Positions 11,943 to 22,203 of a stretch of 41,950 nucleotides of DNA are shown here, piece by piece. The stretch is from Cochliopodium minus (taxonomy: Eukaryota; Discosea; Himatismenida; Cochliopodiidae). A program made the translations under genes and the position numbers. The notes below the pieces were generated by a model. The model did not search any database. It was not told where the DNA came from and worked only from the letters and a program-made list of their open reading frames with translations. Within the stretch, counting starts at the first letter, position 1. Every line of letters begins with the position of its first letter. Location: assembly GCA_024220525.1 (NCBI GenBank), contig JAMYWO010000301.1, positions 2,550-44,499 of the forward strand, given 5' to 3'.

Positions 11943-14900
11943 TTAAAGGCTCTTCAACTGCAAATAATTTGAAATAGTTTGAAGAGTTCCACTGTACTCT
12001 GAAGCTTTCTGGATATCTTGGATATATTTTTTACAAACAGGATGAGTATACAAAACTTTATAAAACTGGAGAAGGGCAGCAAAAGCCTGGCCAGGACTTT
12101 CTCTCAAGAATTTGGTGGTAATAAGATGGATTTTGATGTGAAAAGAAATAGATTTGAAAATTTTGACTAACTCTTTGAGATACTTTTTGTGAGTCTTTGA
12201 GCTTCCAGCTTTGATGAAGAGTTTAGAGAGATAGTATAAAGAGTTTCTGAGGAGAACAGTTCCTTTAGAGTTGGAAACGAAACCAAGCCATTCGATGAAA
12301 ACACCCTTTGCCTGAAGAATGGAGATGGACTTTGGACAAAAATAAAGAATATGATAAAAACACTTCCAGGCGATCTGGATTATTTTGTCAGTAGACTTTT
12401 CTTCTTTCATATCACAAATTTCCATCAATAATCTTATATTGGAAACATCCTCCATGAAAATCTTGATGGAAGAAGGATCCAACAAGTGAGAACAGACTAT
12501 CCTGAGGCAATTTTCACGGACGAAAATGTTGGTGGAGGCTGCAGTGTTTGCAGAATAACCAGATATTTGCTGATATTCATTTTGTTTGACAGTTTCGTGG
12601 GGAGTAGGGGGAGCGATTGCAATCAACAAAAGTTTTGTGAATTCAGAAGTTTCTAATTCGCGAATCAAAGAAACAGGTACGTTGGTAGTAGTGTCACTAC
12701 TTTTAGAAGAACTAGAGCTGGTTTCCGTTTTTCTCTTTTGGGGAGGAGAAGATATAACGGGAGGAGTAGAAGTGGTGATGTTTGTAGTAGAGGTCCCAGA
12801 GGTGGAACTGGGGGTGGTGGTAGCAGTGAAAATGTTTTTGTGGGAAAATCTTGAAATGAAGTATAGTACAGAAGAAATGTTGATTGCGAGATCAACCTGA
12901 AATATATGTTTTTTGTTAAGTAAGTTGTAGAGCAAATGAGAGAGAAGTTGAGCGAATACAGACCCAGTTTTCTTAGCGGGAAAAAGAAAACGGATGGAAG
13001 AAAGTTGGAGTTGATTTTTTTTGTCGATTTCGTTAATGGCCAGCGATACAATTTTATACATGTTAGTGCTGATTTGAGTGTTGTTTTGAGAGGCAAGTTT
13101 CTTGTCTCTTTCATTAATTTTGAAAATGGAATGGAAGCCTTTCACCTTGTGGGGGAGGGTAAGATTTTCTGCAAATTTGTTGGGCATTTCGGGTGTCACC
13201 GAGTTCAAATAGTCAAGAAGTTTGTCTTTCCAATAAACGTTATTGTCTTGATACAAAAAAGTGTAGAGAACAGAAGATGCGATTTGAGAGTGTTTGAGTT
13301 TGCAAGCGGAAAGTCTCTCGAGCTCTAAAAAAAGGACCTTGTTGATGAACTGTCTAAGGTTGTCATCTTTTATTTTACAGAGATCCACCAAAGAAGCAAC
13401 GAAAAAAGAGGCGATTTCAGAGTTTCTGTGTCTCATACCACTTCCCCACAAGATTCTCCAAATGATTACAAAATACTTTTTGAAGATTTCGACGAGATCT
13501 GCAATGATTTTTTTCCTTGTCGTATCAATCTCATCCAAAATTTTCATCTCGGGAGATTCTCTACAAATATTACCACATACGTTGGATAAAAAGCTTAGGT
13601 AGTAATGGATGGAGATGGAGTTCAAAACAAAAAAAGAGCTTTGTCGGATCGTTTTGACTCTTTCCTCGGGAGAATCTTGTAAAATCTCTGAGATGCTTTC
13701 GATAGCTATGTTGGCGTTTTCTGATGAATATACAGTCCCACTCATTTTGGGGCTTTCTATCTGTTTGGGAGTTAATGGCGTAGTGGGTTCTTCTTTAGGA
13801 GCATTCAAAATTTCTTGTTCTATTTCGTTCAATTGGGAGTTCAAGAAGAGTTTGAGTGCTAGAACAACCTTGGGAGAGTATGGGAAGATATCGGAAGTGA
13901 TGTTTTGCAACAACTCGATGGATTGACACAACGTGAAGATTCTTTTGTGGAAGAAATTGTCTTTGGAGAGTCCCTCCATTTGAAAGTAAGAATTCATTTG
14001 GTTTTCTGGAACGTGTATTTGCTCGCCACAATAAGTAGAAAAAATCTTTGCGTTTTCACCGTGTTGAAGGAGAGAAAGCAAAAAAAGACCAAGCTTTGCC
14101 ATGGTCATGTTCCTATTCAAGTTTCCAGGAAAGATTTTTTCAAAGTAGATGTTTTCGCATTTGTTGTCTATCTCATCCAGAAGAAAGTTGATAGATTCTA
14201 TCAGTTTTTCTCCACTGCAATTTTCCATAACGGCAGCACAGACATTGACTTTTACGTCTCCATTGCTATTTTTAACAGTAGTAGCAAACATGTTGATCAT
14301 TTGATCGAGAAAAATCAAAGGATCACAAATCACATTCAACACAAAATTCAAGCCTGGAGTTTTGTTTTCGTTTAGAGGAGAAGATAGAGAATGTAGGATT
14401 TGGTTGTATTTTTCGTAAGAAGGTTTGTAGACATTAGGATGGTTTGTCACGAACCATTCTTCCCTTCTTCTGAGATCACACATCTCAGTGTATCTTTTGT
14501 TTATGGTCTTGATGTAAGAAATTTGGTCTATGTTTTCAAAATCTAGTGGTATGTTGGTTCCAGGGAACCTGTACACAAGTGGACGTCCCTCGAGCTCGGT
14601 TTCATTTGCATATTCTTTACAAAGAGAAGGGAATTTGATAGATTCATTTCTGAGTGCTTTTTGTTGCGACTTATCAGTGATGTAAACAAAAGGTCTCTTG
14701 ATATTCTCCATCTTCCACTTAAAAATCGCTAATTTGCTGTTTTTGGTGATATCATTTTCTATAAAAAACTGTTTCGAGTCCAAGATGGCTCTGAATCTGG
14801 GGTAAACACTGGGGTATCTCGTGTACTTGTTCTCCAGCTCTTCTTTTGTTTTGTTCTGGTTGTGTGTTTCGATTTGTTTGCCTATTATAGTGGAGATTTG

Positions 14901-15968
14901 TGTATAGATCTGTTCTTTTTGTAGCTCTTTTTCCTTTTTCTCATTTTCTGTTTTTTCTTTGTGTTTGGGATCATCTCTTTGCGAGAAGAACTGGAGTTTT
15001 TGATTGAGGATGTTGTTGATTTTTTTGTATTTAATGTTTTTTTGAGATTCTGCAATCTTTTGAAGATTCTTGTGCCCATCATTCAAGAAATAAATCAATT
15101 TGCTTTTGAATTGATCCTCAGATTCATCTTCGACAATATTCTTGTTGAAATTGAATCTTGAGAGGACATAAGATAATGTATGATTGGTGATATCTTGATT
15201 GATGAATTGAGATTTTGTTGATTCAAAGCTATTCTCTTTCTTTTTGATGAAATTATTGTTTTTTACTTCTTTTGATGATACTATTCGGGTCAACAATGGA
15301 AGTTGCTCAGGATTGGGAGGAAGATATTGAGTGTTATTGCAACATACCATAAACCATTTCTTCATAGCGAATTCATATTCTTTGTAGGAATTGTAATCAT
15401 TGGAATTAGGCTCACAGGGCACCATTGAATTCCTCCATTTGAACTCTTCTTTTAGATTGATGGTATTGGATGAATGCGTCAGCACCACAGATGAGGAGAT
15501 ATCACTTGTGAGCGAAAGATCATCCTCGCTTTGATTCATAATGGGATGATCATCATTGGATTGGGAAGATCTAGGCATCACATCATTATTCCTTGGTGTG
15601 AACTCTATATTGGTTCTGGGTGTATAATCTAATGCACTATCCTCCTTGATTTCACTCTCATCTACGATGGGTGATGGCCTTTTATAGTATGAGCTCATCA
15701 GATTGGGCAATTTCAAATTCAGCTCTGATTTTTTCTTGTTAATCATCAGATACCAATTGATCGCCGCTTCTTCATATTCTTCATATGTCTCATATTCATC
15801 TTGTTTGGGAAAATTTTTTTCCATATTCAATGATGATTTATCATTTATCAAAGGTTGAGTCTCCAATGGAATATAATACTTTGAATAAATAATTCCTTGA
15901 TCGTCAATATAATTTATATCGTTGTTTTCATTAGAATGATCATTATCTATTGTTGAATGATTATACAT
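11943..15968 (-). CDS. Large intronless protein, 1341 aa, probably helical solenoid; unrecognised
   Basis: One uninterrupted reading frame of 4026 nt, striking among intron-dense neighbours. The N-terminal 230 residues are low in complexity and contain a motif twice, at about 57-81 (YETYEEYEEAAINWYLMIN) and about 189-212 (YNSYKEYEFAMKKWFMVCC), each followed by a Pro/Leu-rich stretch. Residues about 380-520 look globular (YPSVYPRFRAILDSKQFF; RPFVYITDKSQQKALRN). The remainder is leucine-rich and helical, with a Ser/Thr/Pro linker near 1070-1100 (TATTTPSSTSGTSTTNI), and resembles an armadillo/HEAT-like solenoid by texture only. No catalytic motif or transmembrane segment is visible. I considered Ufd2-like ubiquitin ligases and saw no U-box. 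The start is 26 bp from the stop of the next gene upstream. Function unknown; a scaffold is the mildest guess. Confidence 0.85.
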   Translation of the reverse strand: MYNHSTIDNDHSNENNDINYIDDQGIIYSKYYIPLETQPLINDKSSLNMEKNFPKQDEYETYEEYEEAAINWYLMINKKKSELNLKLPNLMSSYYKRPSPIVDESEIKEDSALDYTPRTNIEFTPRNNDVMPRSSQSNDDHPIMNQSEDDLSLTSDISSSVVLTHSSNTINLKEEFKWRNSMVPCEPNSNDYNSYKEYEFAMKKWFMVCCNNTQYLPPNPEQLPLLTRIVSSKEVKNNNFIKKKENSFESTKSQFINQDITNHTLSYVLSRFNFNKNIVEDESEDQFKSKLIYFLNDGHKNLQKIAESQKNIKYKKINNILNQKLQFFSQRDDPKHKEKTENEKKEKELQKEQIYTQISTIIGKQIETHNQNKTKEELENKYTRYPSVYPRFRAILDSKQFFIENDITKNSKLAIFKWKMENIKRPFVYITDKSQQKALRNESIKFPSLCKEYANETELEGRPLVYRFPGTNIPLDFENIDQISYIKTINKRYTEMCDLRRREEWFVTNHPNVYKPSYEKYNQILHSLSSPLNENKTPGLNFVLNVICDPLIFLDQMINMFATTVKNSNGDVKVNVCAAVMENCSGEKLIESINFLLDEIDNKCENIYFEKIFPGNLNRNMTMAKLGLFLLSLLQHGENAKIFSTYCGEQIHVPENQMNSYFQMEGLSKDNFFHKRIFTLCQSIELLQNITSDIFPYSPKVVLALKLFLNSQLNEIEQEILNAPKEEPTTPLTPKQIESPKMSGTVYSSENANIAIESISEILQDSPEERVKTIRQSSFFVLNSISIHYYLSFLSNVCGNICRESPEMKILDEIDTTRKKIIADLVEIFKKYFVIIWRILWGSGMRHRNSEIASFFVASLVDLCKIKDDNLRQFINKVLFLELERLSACKLKHSQIASSVLYTFLYQDNNVYWKDKLLDYLNSVTPEMPNKFAENLTLPHKVKGFHSIFKINERDKKLASQNNTQISTNMYKIVSLAINEIDKKNQLQLSSIRFLFPAKKTGSVFAQLLSHLLYNLLNKKHIFQVDLAINISSVLYFISRFSHKNIFTATTTPSSTSGTSTTNITTSTPPVISSPPQKRKTETSSSSSKSSDTTTNVPVSLIRELETSEFTKLLLIAIAPPTPHETVKQNEYQQISGYSANTAASTNIFVRENCLRIVCSHLLDPSSIKIFMEDVSNIRLLMEICDMKEEKSTDKIIQIAWKCFYHILYFCPKSISILQAKGVFIEWLGFVSNSKGTVLLRNSLYYLSKLFIKAGSSKTHKKYLKELVKIFKSISFHIKIHLITTKFLRESPGQAFAALLQFYKVLYTHPVCKKYIQDIQKASEYSGTLQTISNYLQLKSL

Positions 15969-15993
15969 TATATTATTAAAGAATAGATTAGTT

Positions 15994-16260
15994 TTATCTC
16001 TCTATATCATATTTTTTGATTTTTTGTTCAATAAATTTTGATAGTGGATATAAAACTGTACAAAAATAATAATTATTACCATCCAATTTATCTATTTTCA
16101 AATTAATCCATTCTTCGGGGATATGAGGACCTTGATATTTTTTGGTATCCTCTTTTTTCGAAAAAAATATTTATAAAGAGTGAGGGATATTCTATGAATA
16201 GGATTTACCAAATGCATTATGTTCTTTGGGGAGATTTAGAGTGATTTTGAGATTATTCAT
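15994..16260 (-). CDS. Small 61-residue protein, three exons
   Basis: Exons 16260-16209 (52 nt), 16151-16080 (72 nt) and 16055-15994 (62 nt) join in phase to 62 codons including TAA, with canonical GT-AG introns (donors GTAAAT and GTAATA). The product starts MNNLKITLNLPKEHNAF, has a middle motif YQGPHIPEEWINL and ends in a basic helix (SKFIEQKIKKYDIER). No signal peptide or membrane segment is seen. I do not recognise the family. The W-x-N-L motif recalls the tiny APC13 subunit of the anaphase-promoting complex only faintly, which is not enough for a call. Exact phasing over three exons and coding-like composition argue it is real. It lies just upstream of the large intronless gene in the same orientation. 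Confidence 0.6.
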
Positions 16261-16673
16261 TATTACTCCTCAATTTTTTTTTTTTTTTATAAATATATTG
16301 ATTAAATTTATTTTATTTTGTATTAATGAAATCCACACTTTGATGTGTTAATAATATACTTTGAACAAATTTATGTCCATTTGATCTTTACTTTTTCCGA
16401 TTCTTTTTTATAACTAATCTTATTAGAATAATAATTATTTTAGAATGGTTAATTAAATTGTAAAGTCCTTTACAAAACCAAGTTTTTAATTTTAAATTAT
16501 TTCCATTTTTCAATCAATTATCTGTTTCAATTATTTTAAATTTTATTTTTTCATCATGTATTTTGGACTTTTGAAGTTGTTTTTACAAAATTTTGTTTCT
16601 ATTAACCAACCTTTAAGTTGTTTGCTTTAAAGAAATTTAAAATTATTTAATTCAATTTTAATTTATAAAAAAA
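16261..16673. other. Intergenic spacer, divergent promoters
   Basis: About 410 bp between the starts of the 61-residue gene (minus) and the SET gene (plus). It is AT-rich with T- and A-runs near each start and no reading frame of note. It probably carries both promoters. I see no recognisable element beyond the homopolymers. Confidence 0.5.
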
Positions 16674-18498
16674 ATGATTGCAAATAAATTAGTTCTATCT
16701 TTGCCTTCCACATATGAGTTGTATTATTCAGAAAGTATTGGGGATGTTTCTAATCCCCAAAAAATAAATATCCAAATTCTTCAAGAAAAAATGGACTTTG
16801 TGTTCTCGAATGACCTCTATCTCAATAGCAATGAGGATCCCAATATGATGATAAAACGGATGAATGAAGAGATAGATGCCAATCCCTTGCAAGAGGAAAT
16901 CAGAAGGGAAATAGGTGATAGTGATCTTATAATAGGTAAAATAGACGAGAGGGTTGGATATGGAGTATTTGCAAATAGGGATTTTGAAATAGGTAAACAC
17001 CATTATTGCATTCTATAAAAAAATTTCAAAGATGTTTTCAATATTAACTGCAATAATTTAAAATCAATTTAATTTGAAGGAATGCCTTCATTTTAACTTT
17101 AGAATAAATTAATTAATAGAATTCAAAGACGCTTTATATTTAATTTTAATTTTTGAAAATTTCATTCTAAAAAACAAAATTTAGGAGAATGTATTGTGAC
17201 TTACTCAGGAAGTAATAATCAAAAAAATTGAAAGTTTTATTTGGTAACTGACAAATTGATAAATTGAACAGTAATAAACAACGGTTGCGAAGACGAAACA
17301 ACAGTGGCAGATTATGAAATATCGTACCACGAAAACTGGTCATTGGATGCCGGTAAAGTGGGAAATATTTCAAGGTTTATACAACATGCTCCGTTCTCCG
17401 AGAAATTTTATAAGCCAAGTCCAAAATTTTTTAAACAAATATTTTATTTTGTTAAATTGTTTTTAAAATTTTCATTAAATATTTCACTATCAAAGATGAT
17501 GAAGCTGCTTTATTAGATGATAGGTGGCTTGAAAGAAACTTGGTGGTAGACGATTTTGTCAAAGATAAAATATGCTTCAGTAACATGTCAACCGCCATAT
17601 TCACCATTCAGGAAGTACCAGTCATAGTGCTTATCAACAATCAGCCTATCAAGAAGGGAGAAATGCTGTCATTTAACTATGTCAAAAAAATTTATATTTT
17701 TTTTTTTTAAAATTTAAATTTTTTTTATATTTAATTAATTTTTATTTGAAATAATAGGGATCACAATATTGGTTTCAAAGGTTCACACCTTCTTTGTTTT
17801 ATAAAACGGGACACATTGTTGAGCAGAAGTATTATTCTTTCAAATCTCTCATCATTTACCCTTCTCTCAAAACCTCTTTCTCGGAGATCACAAACACAAC
17901 AACTCACATCAAAATTCCTTTTTGTTATACCAAAGAAATGTATGAGATAGATTCCAAAAGAGAATTGGATCATGTCTGGTTTTCTGTTTTCTTTGAGCCT
18001 TATTCCATTTTTAAAATAAAAAAAAAACTGATTAAACATAATATCATCTCTTCAGATGATCACCTTCCTTCAAGTGTGAATGGCTCTTGTATCGAATCGG
18101 ATTTGCCGAATAAGATAAGATTTTATCAGACGGAAAGAAATCTCACACAACACTATAAGATCATGGAGATTTTGGCCAATAAAATAGAAATGGACTGGTT
18201 TGGACAATTTATGAACAAGAACAATGAAGATATTTTTTTGCTTGAACTCAAACTCAATTTGATCTCCAAAAACTATTTTTCTAAATATAATTGGAGTGAA
18301 AAGAAGCTTTGGAGGGTTTACCCCCAAAAACTTCTTACCTCCCAATATTTCGGGAAATATGTTCTCAATCTCAATTTGGGGAAGGAGATATCTTTTCAGG
18401 AAGCGGGCGAGTTTTTAGTTGAATTGAAAAAACAAAACTACAAAGATTCTAAATTATTAAAATCAAATGACTATCCTTCCATCATTGTAGTGTTGTAA
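16674..18498 (+). CDS. SET-domain protein, divergent
   Basis: 472 residues from exons 16674-16992, 17185-17211, 17272-17418, 17496-17680 and 17758-18498 (1419 nt, 473 codons). The SET core is recognisable: GKIDERVGYGVFANRDFEIGE at its start, GECIVTYSG, then GNISRFIQHA in place of the usual G-N-x-x-R-F-x-N-H-S, and KKGEMLSFNYGSQYWFQ (usual G-E-E-L-x-x-D-Y). The NHS motif that contacts the cofactor is altered to Q-H-A, so catalysis is uncertain. No pre-SET or post-SET cysteine cluster is visible. The last 240 residues are of unknown fold. It resembles stand-alone viral-like or protist SET lysine methyltransferases acting on histones or other proteins. The 27-nt second exon and a GTCC donor at 17419 are unusual. 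Convergent with the P450 gene, 58 bp between stops. Confidence 0.8.
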
Positions 18499-18557
18499 TA
18501 ATATTAAACATTTGTAATTAGAACAGAAACAGTTAAATTTAAATCAATTTTTTTTGT

Positions 18558-20927
18558 TTAATTTGATCTTTCTTTCACGTTGACCACAAAACCGTTTGGC
18601 TCTAGTGTGAATTTCTGCAAGATTTTAAAGTTGTTGATGTTCTCAAAAGAAAAATCAAGCTTCTTGATCATTGTAGCAAGAAGTACAACAGTTTCTAATC
18701 TGGCCAAGTGGATTCCAATACAAGTGTGCCTACCTTTCAAGAATGGAGGATAAACCTATCAAAAAAAATTAATTTGAAAAAATAAAAGTTTTGTTTTTAT
18801 TTTTCTATGAAACCATTTCTCGGGTAACATCTTGTGGTAGCTCCTTCTCAACAAAGTTTTTATCCCAAAATCTTTCTGGAAGAAATTTGTCAGGTTGGTT
18901 CCAATACAAGGGGTTGTTCAAAATTTGCATAGTCATACCCCAAACAGCTACTCCTTTTGGCAAGAAATTTCCATCAAGCTTTTTTTTTTTTGAATGAAAA
19001 ATTTTTAAAATTTTCAAATTGTATAAAAATGATGTCACAGTTGTATCTTTTGCAGTGGTAAGTGGATGTATGACAGCAGCAGGGTCTTTTTTGCAAATTG
19101 AAAAAAAAAAATAAAAAATAAAAAATAAAAAATAAAAAATAAAAAAATAAAAAATAAAAAAATAAAAAATAAAAAACAAAAAACAAAAATAAGAAATAAA
19201 AAATAAAAATGTTATTACAAACACGAAGCGTTTCTCTGACACATGCTTCCAGTTTTACAAGTAGTTTGATTTGTTGAACATTTTGGATACTCCCCTCTAC
19301 CAAGACAGAATCGACTTCTTCTCTTACTTGCTTGAACAAGTGTTCATTCTTCATCAATTCATACAAACAAATTGCAGAAGTGTGAGCCTAAAAAGGAGGA
19401 AAAATTAATAATTTTTCATTGAACTAAAATTTTTGTTTGAAAAAATATTACAGTTGTCTCGTGCTAATTTAAAATTTTTCATCAAAAAAAAAAAATAAAT
19501 TACATATATTTTTTTTATTTAAAAAAATAATTTACACCAGCAAAAAGAATTCCTACCAAAAAAGGTCATTTTAATTGAATTTTTTTGAAAATTTACCTTT
19601 TATTTCATCCATCATTAATTTGTGATCATCCTTGTAAAATTTGTGAAGCACGTCGAAAAGACACTCTTCTTTTTCGCCTTTGTTGAGGTTGAGTTTTTTC
19701 TTTTCGATCATTTTGGTGATGAAGTTCTCCAAGTTTTCCACTTGATCGAAGAATTTTTTGCGCCAGGATTTAGGTTTGTATTGATGGAGAGGGTTCTGAG
19801 ACAAGTTAATGAGCTAATTTTTTTTTTTTTTTGGTTAGTTAACAAAGAAGTTTTAATATTTCAAAAATAATTCAAACATGAAAAAAAAAATTAAATTAAA
19901 TAGTAAATAAAATTTCTTTTTTTTACTTCCTGTCCGAATATATCAAAGCTATTTTCGATGTTGAAAGAATCCTTTGATAAAATATCACATTCTTCATTGA
20001 AAATGAACTTCAAAATGAAATCTTTTTTTCATTATAAAAAATTTTGTTCGAAGAAATACTTGAATAAGAAAAGAAATTTGTTAACCTAGGGTTGTTCTGA
20101 TAAAAACCCTTCTACAGTCAAACTGCTTGTTTTTTAAAACATACTCAACAGTTTTCTCGCTACAAGAAACAATATCAGGCAAAAATTGATCAATATTTTT
20201 CTTGTTGAAAAATGGGTTGATTTTTACTGTTTATAAAAAAATTTTTTTTATGAATTTAATAAAATTAAAATTGTTTTGTTTAAAAAAAAAAAATTAAAAT
20301 TGTTTTGTCAAAAAAAAAATGAAAATTTTTTGTTAACTTCTCCTATTTTTCCATTCTTCGTTGTCGATGGCAAAAAGCATTCTCCCATTCAAAACTTTGT
20401 TATCATTTTCCACCCATCGGTCTCTCACGTAGTTGTCTTGTTCGGATGTTATAGTTTTGTATAAAATCGGATCAGATACCACTACTATTGGCTCATTAAA
20501 AAGATGAAATTTCCAAATTTTATGTTTTGTTTCATTCCCAAATTTTATCCAGCTGTATCTAAAATAATGAAAAAAAAAAATTTTTTTCAGTGAGATTTCA
20601 GTTAAATTCAATCTTATGATACACTGGATTTTGAAGATCTAATAACGGAACTGATCCTACAATAGGATATACGTACATACCTGGGAAAATATTAAAATGT
20701 AATTATAATTATCAATCAAAGTAAAAATGAATTGGAGAATTGATTAAAAGAATTGAATGAATCCTATTTTTTACCTGGCAATTTCAAAATGGAAGGGTGT
20801 ATATTATATGCCTTTAAAAAATAAAAAAATAATATTAAATTTCTATTTCAATCGAAGATTTCTTTCCCACCTTTTTGTAAAGCAAGAATAAAAAGAGAAA
20901 CAAAAATAGAAAAATTTCAATCAGCAT
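18558..20927 (-). CDS. Cytochrome P450 monooxygenase, 13 exons
   Basis: Haem-thiolate monooxygenase, 477 residues. Exons 20927-20871, 20811-20775, 20680-20623, 20558-20338, 20226-20086, 20021-19927, 19813-19597, 19552-19536, 19463-19452, 19387-19219, 19085-19039, 18978-18814 and 18755-18558 sum to 1434 nt. An N-terminal anchor (MLIEIFLFLFLFLFLLYKK) is followed by a hinge near LPGMYVYPIVGSVP. The I-helix AGHETT is split over two microexons of 17 and 12 nt. The K-helix ExxR is ETLRVYP, the PERF motif is FLPERFW, and the haem loop is FLKGRHTCIG with Cys at the usual place; its arginine sits one residue early. The protein is endoplasmic reticulum-bound by analogy and needs a P450 reductase. Substrate cannot be told; CYP3/4-like clans are possible. 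The start lies 53 bp from a divergent small gene. Confidence 0.92.
19097..19212. repeat. (AAAAAT)n-like low-complexity tract inside a P450 intron
   Basis: Irregular runs of AAAAAT and AAAAAAT units, later drifting to AAAAAC, fill the intron between P450 exons 10 and 11. Read on the gene strand it is T-rich and sits upstream of the acceptor, so it may act as an extended pyrimidine tract. It explains the Phe/Tyr-only reading frames here, which are not genes. Confidence 0.85.
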
Positions 20928-20980
20928 TTATCAACCAATTTTTTTTTATTTTTAACCAAAACTTTGAATAATATCTGAAT

Positions 20981-21193
20981 ATGGCAGGATCTAGTAAGTT
21001 TCTGTCATGTTTCAATCTGCAATTTTGGAATTAAAGTATTTATTGGGCTGCATTACACAAACGGCGATGAAAAGTTGTCTTATGATTTTTTTCAGCTTCC
21101 CTCAAGACCTTTCCAAATCCTGAAGCTATTCTTACCAAAAATGTGTTCACATTTTTAAAAAATATTTCCAAATCTAGAAAATTGTTGGAGTAG
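20981..21193 (+). CDS. Possible tiny protein, 36 aa, two exons
   Basis: Exon 20981-20993 (ATG plus ten bases) joins exon 21096-21193 through an intron with a consensus donor (GTAAGT) and a pyrimidine-rich acceptor (TTTTTTTCAG). Together they encode 36 residues starting MAGSTSLKTFPNPEAIL and ending in a basic, amphipathic KNISKSRKLLE. An alternative third exon at 21274-21301, using a donor at 21190, would replace the end by HGESSTIS. I recognise no family. The ATG lies 53 bp from the divergent P450 start. The good splice signals and in-phase join are the only support. Confidence 0.4.
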
Positions 21194-21413
21194 TTTAGTC
21201 AAATTTGAAATAATGTTAAAAATTTTAATGAATGTAAACTTTTAATAGTAAAATATTTATTAATTTTTATTAGGCATGGTGAGAGTTCAACTATTTCTTG
21301 ACTGTAATTATGAGAATGTGTTTAATCTATAGATTAAACTCCATTTCCTAACTTCCTCTGTAAAATTAAAACAAAATACACGAAATGAATTTTATTTGGT
21401 TTATTACAGTATT

Positions 21414-21551
21414 TTAGCCTCTTTTGCAACAACATGTACACATATTGTCGTCTTCTCTGAACCTACAGTTGTAGATCAACCAACAAGGGCAACAAAATAT
21501 TGATGCAATCACCTGGAAGCAACACAAAAAAGGACTACATAACTTTTGCAT
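21414..21551 (-). CDS. Cys-rich 45-residue ORF
   Basis: An open frame from ATG (21551) to TAA, 46 codons, with 11 cysteines: MQKLCSPFLCCFQVIASIF opens it, then CCPCWLIYNCRF, and it ends NMCTCCCKRG. The central hydrophobic stretch flanked by Cys pairs resembles small palmitoylated or CYSTM/PLAC8-like membrane peptides by texture. A good acceptor-like TTGTGTTGCTTCCAG lies inside it (around 21513), so it could instead hold the last exon of the F-box gene just upstream, although the phase that would result reads a different, shorter tail. The A-rich leader before the ATG matches other starts here. Metal binding or membrane attachment is speculation. Confidence 0.4.
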   Translation of the reverse strand: MQKLCSPFLCCFQVIASIFCCPCWLIYNCRFREDDNMCTCCCKRG

Positions 21552-21618
21552 GGTTTAGAATATTAAAATTATTTTTTTTTTTTTGATATACCTCTATTCT
21601 AAAACCTTTGTTTTTTAT

Positions 21619-22203
21619 TTAAAAATTATTTTTAATTTCCATGTGAGAAATTATTTTTTTACAGCAGCAATATAGCTTTGGCCCATCAACACTACTAAGA
21701 TTTTCATCATCATAATCAATTATCCCTACATATTTTATCAATTATTCTGTCATTTACTTTTAAGCAAACAAAAAAAAATATACCAAAACTTTCTTTGGGA
21801 TATTGTGGTGCTATATACACATCGTTGATACTGCACAATGAAAAAAAAGAAATTAAATTAAATCTTTGAAAGAAAAAAATTTAACTCAAACATACAAAAT
21901 TGGATGGAAATGCTGGTACATGATCTTATATGGGGTATCCTTATTTCTTACTTGGTAATTTTGTAATTCCTTTTCTTCAATATGTTGTAATCTGGGAATC
22001 CAAACCAATTTCTCCCTTGATATTTCAGACAATCTACGGCATGTGCGTGCCAGAGATCCCACATCCTTTAGCTTGGTCAATTTGTTGAATATATTGACCA
22101 GTATATTTTTATGAAGATCCAAAAGTGATATTTTGGGGATATGATCATTTGGAACATTATCAAAATCAAATGAATCACTAGATTCATCAGAAATGTTCTT
22201 CAT
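21619..22203 (-). CDS. F-box protein, short, 153 aa
   Basis: Exons 22203-21896, 21830-21784 and 21725-21619 sum to 462 nt. The start at 22203 follows an A-run; an in-frame ATG at 22257 is less likely. After an acidic Ser/Asp leader, residues about 22-75 read as an F-box (LLDLHKNILVNIFNKL, then VGSLARTCRRLSEI and LVWIPRL), the Skp1-binding helix trio of SCF ubiquitin ligases. The C-terminal part is short, with LYCCCKK near the end and no substrate-binding repeat. It ends in frame without needing another exon, but see the Cys-rich ORF downstream. It is unrelated in sequence to the F-box cluster at 28-40 kb beyond the F-box itself. Confidence 0.75.

Noticed and set aside
11943-15968. Ufd2/UBE4-like ubiquitin ligase for the large intronless protein
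   Set aside because: Size and helical texture fit, but I could find no U-box at the C-terminus and no shared motif.
18805-19366. Phe/Tyr-only frames around the P450 gene
   Set aside because: They read through the (AAAAAT)n tract in an intron; real exons on both sides splice out of it.
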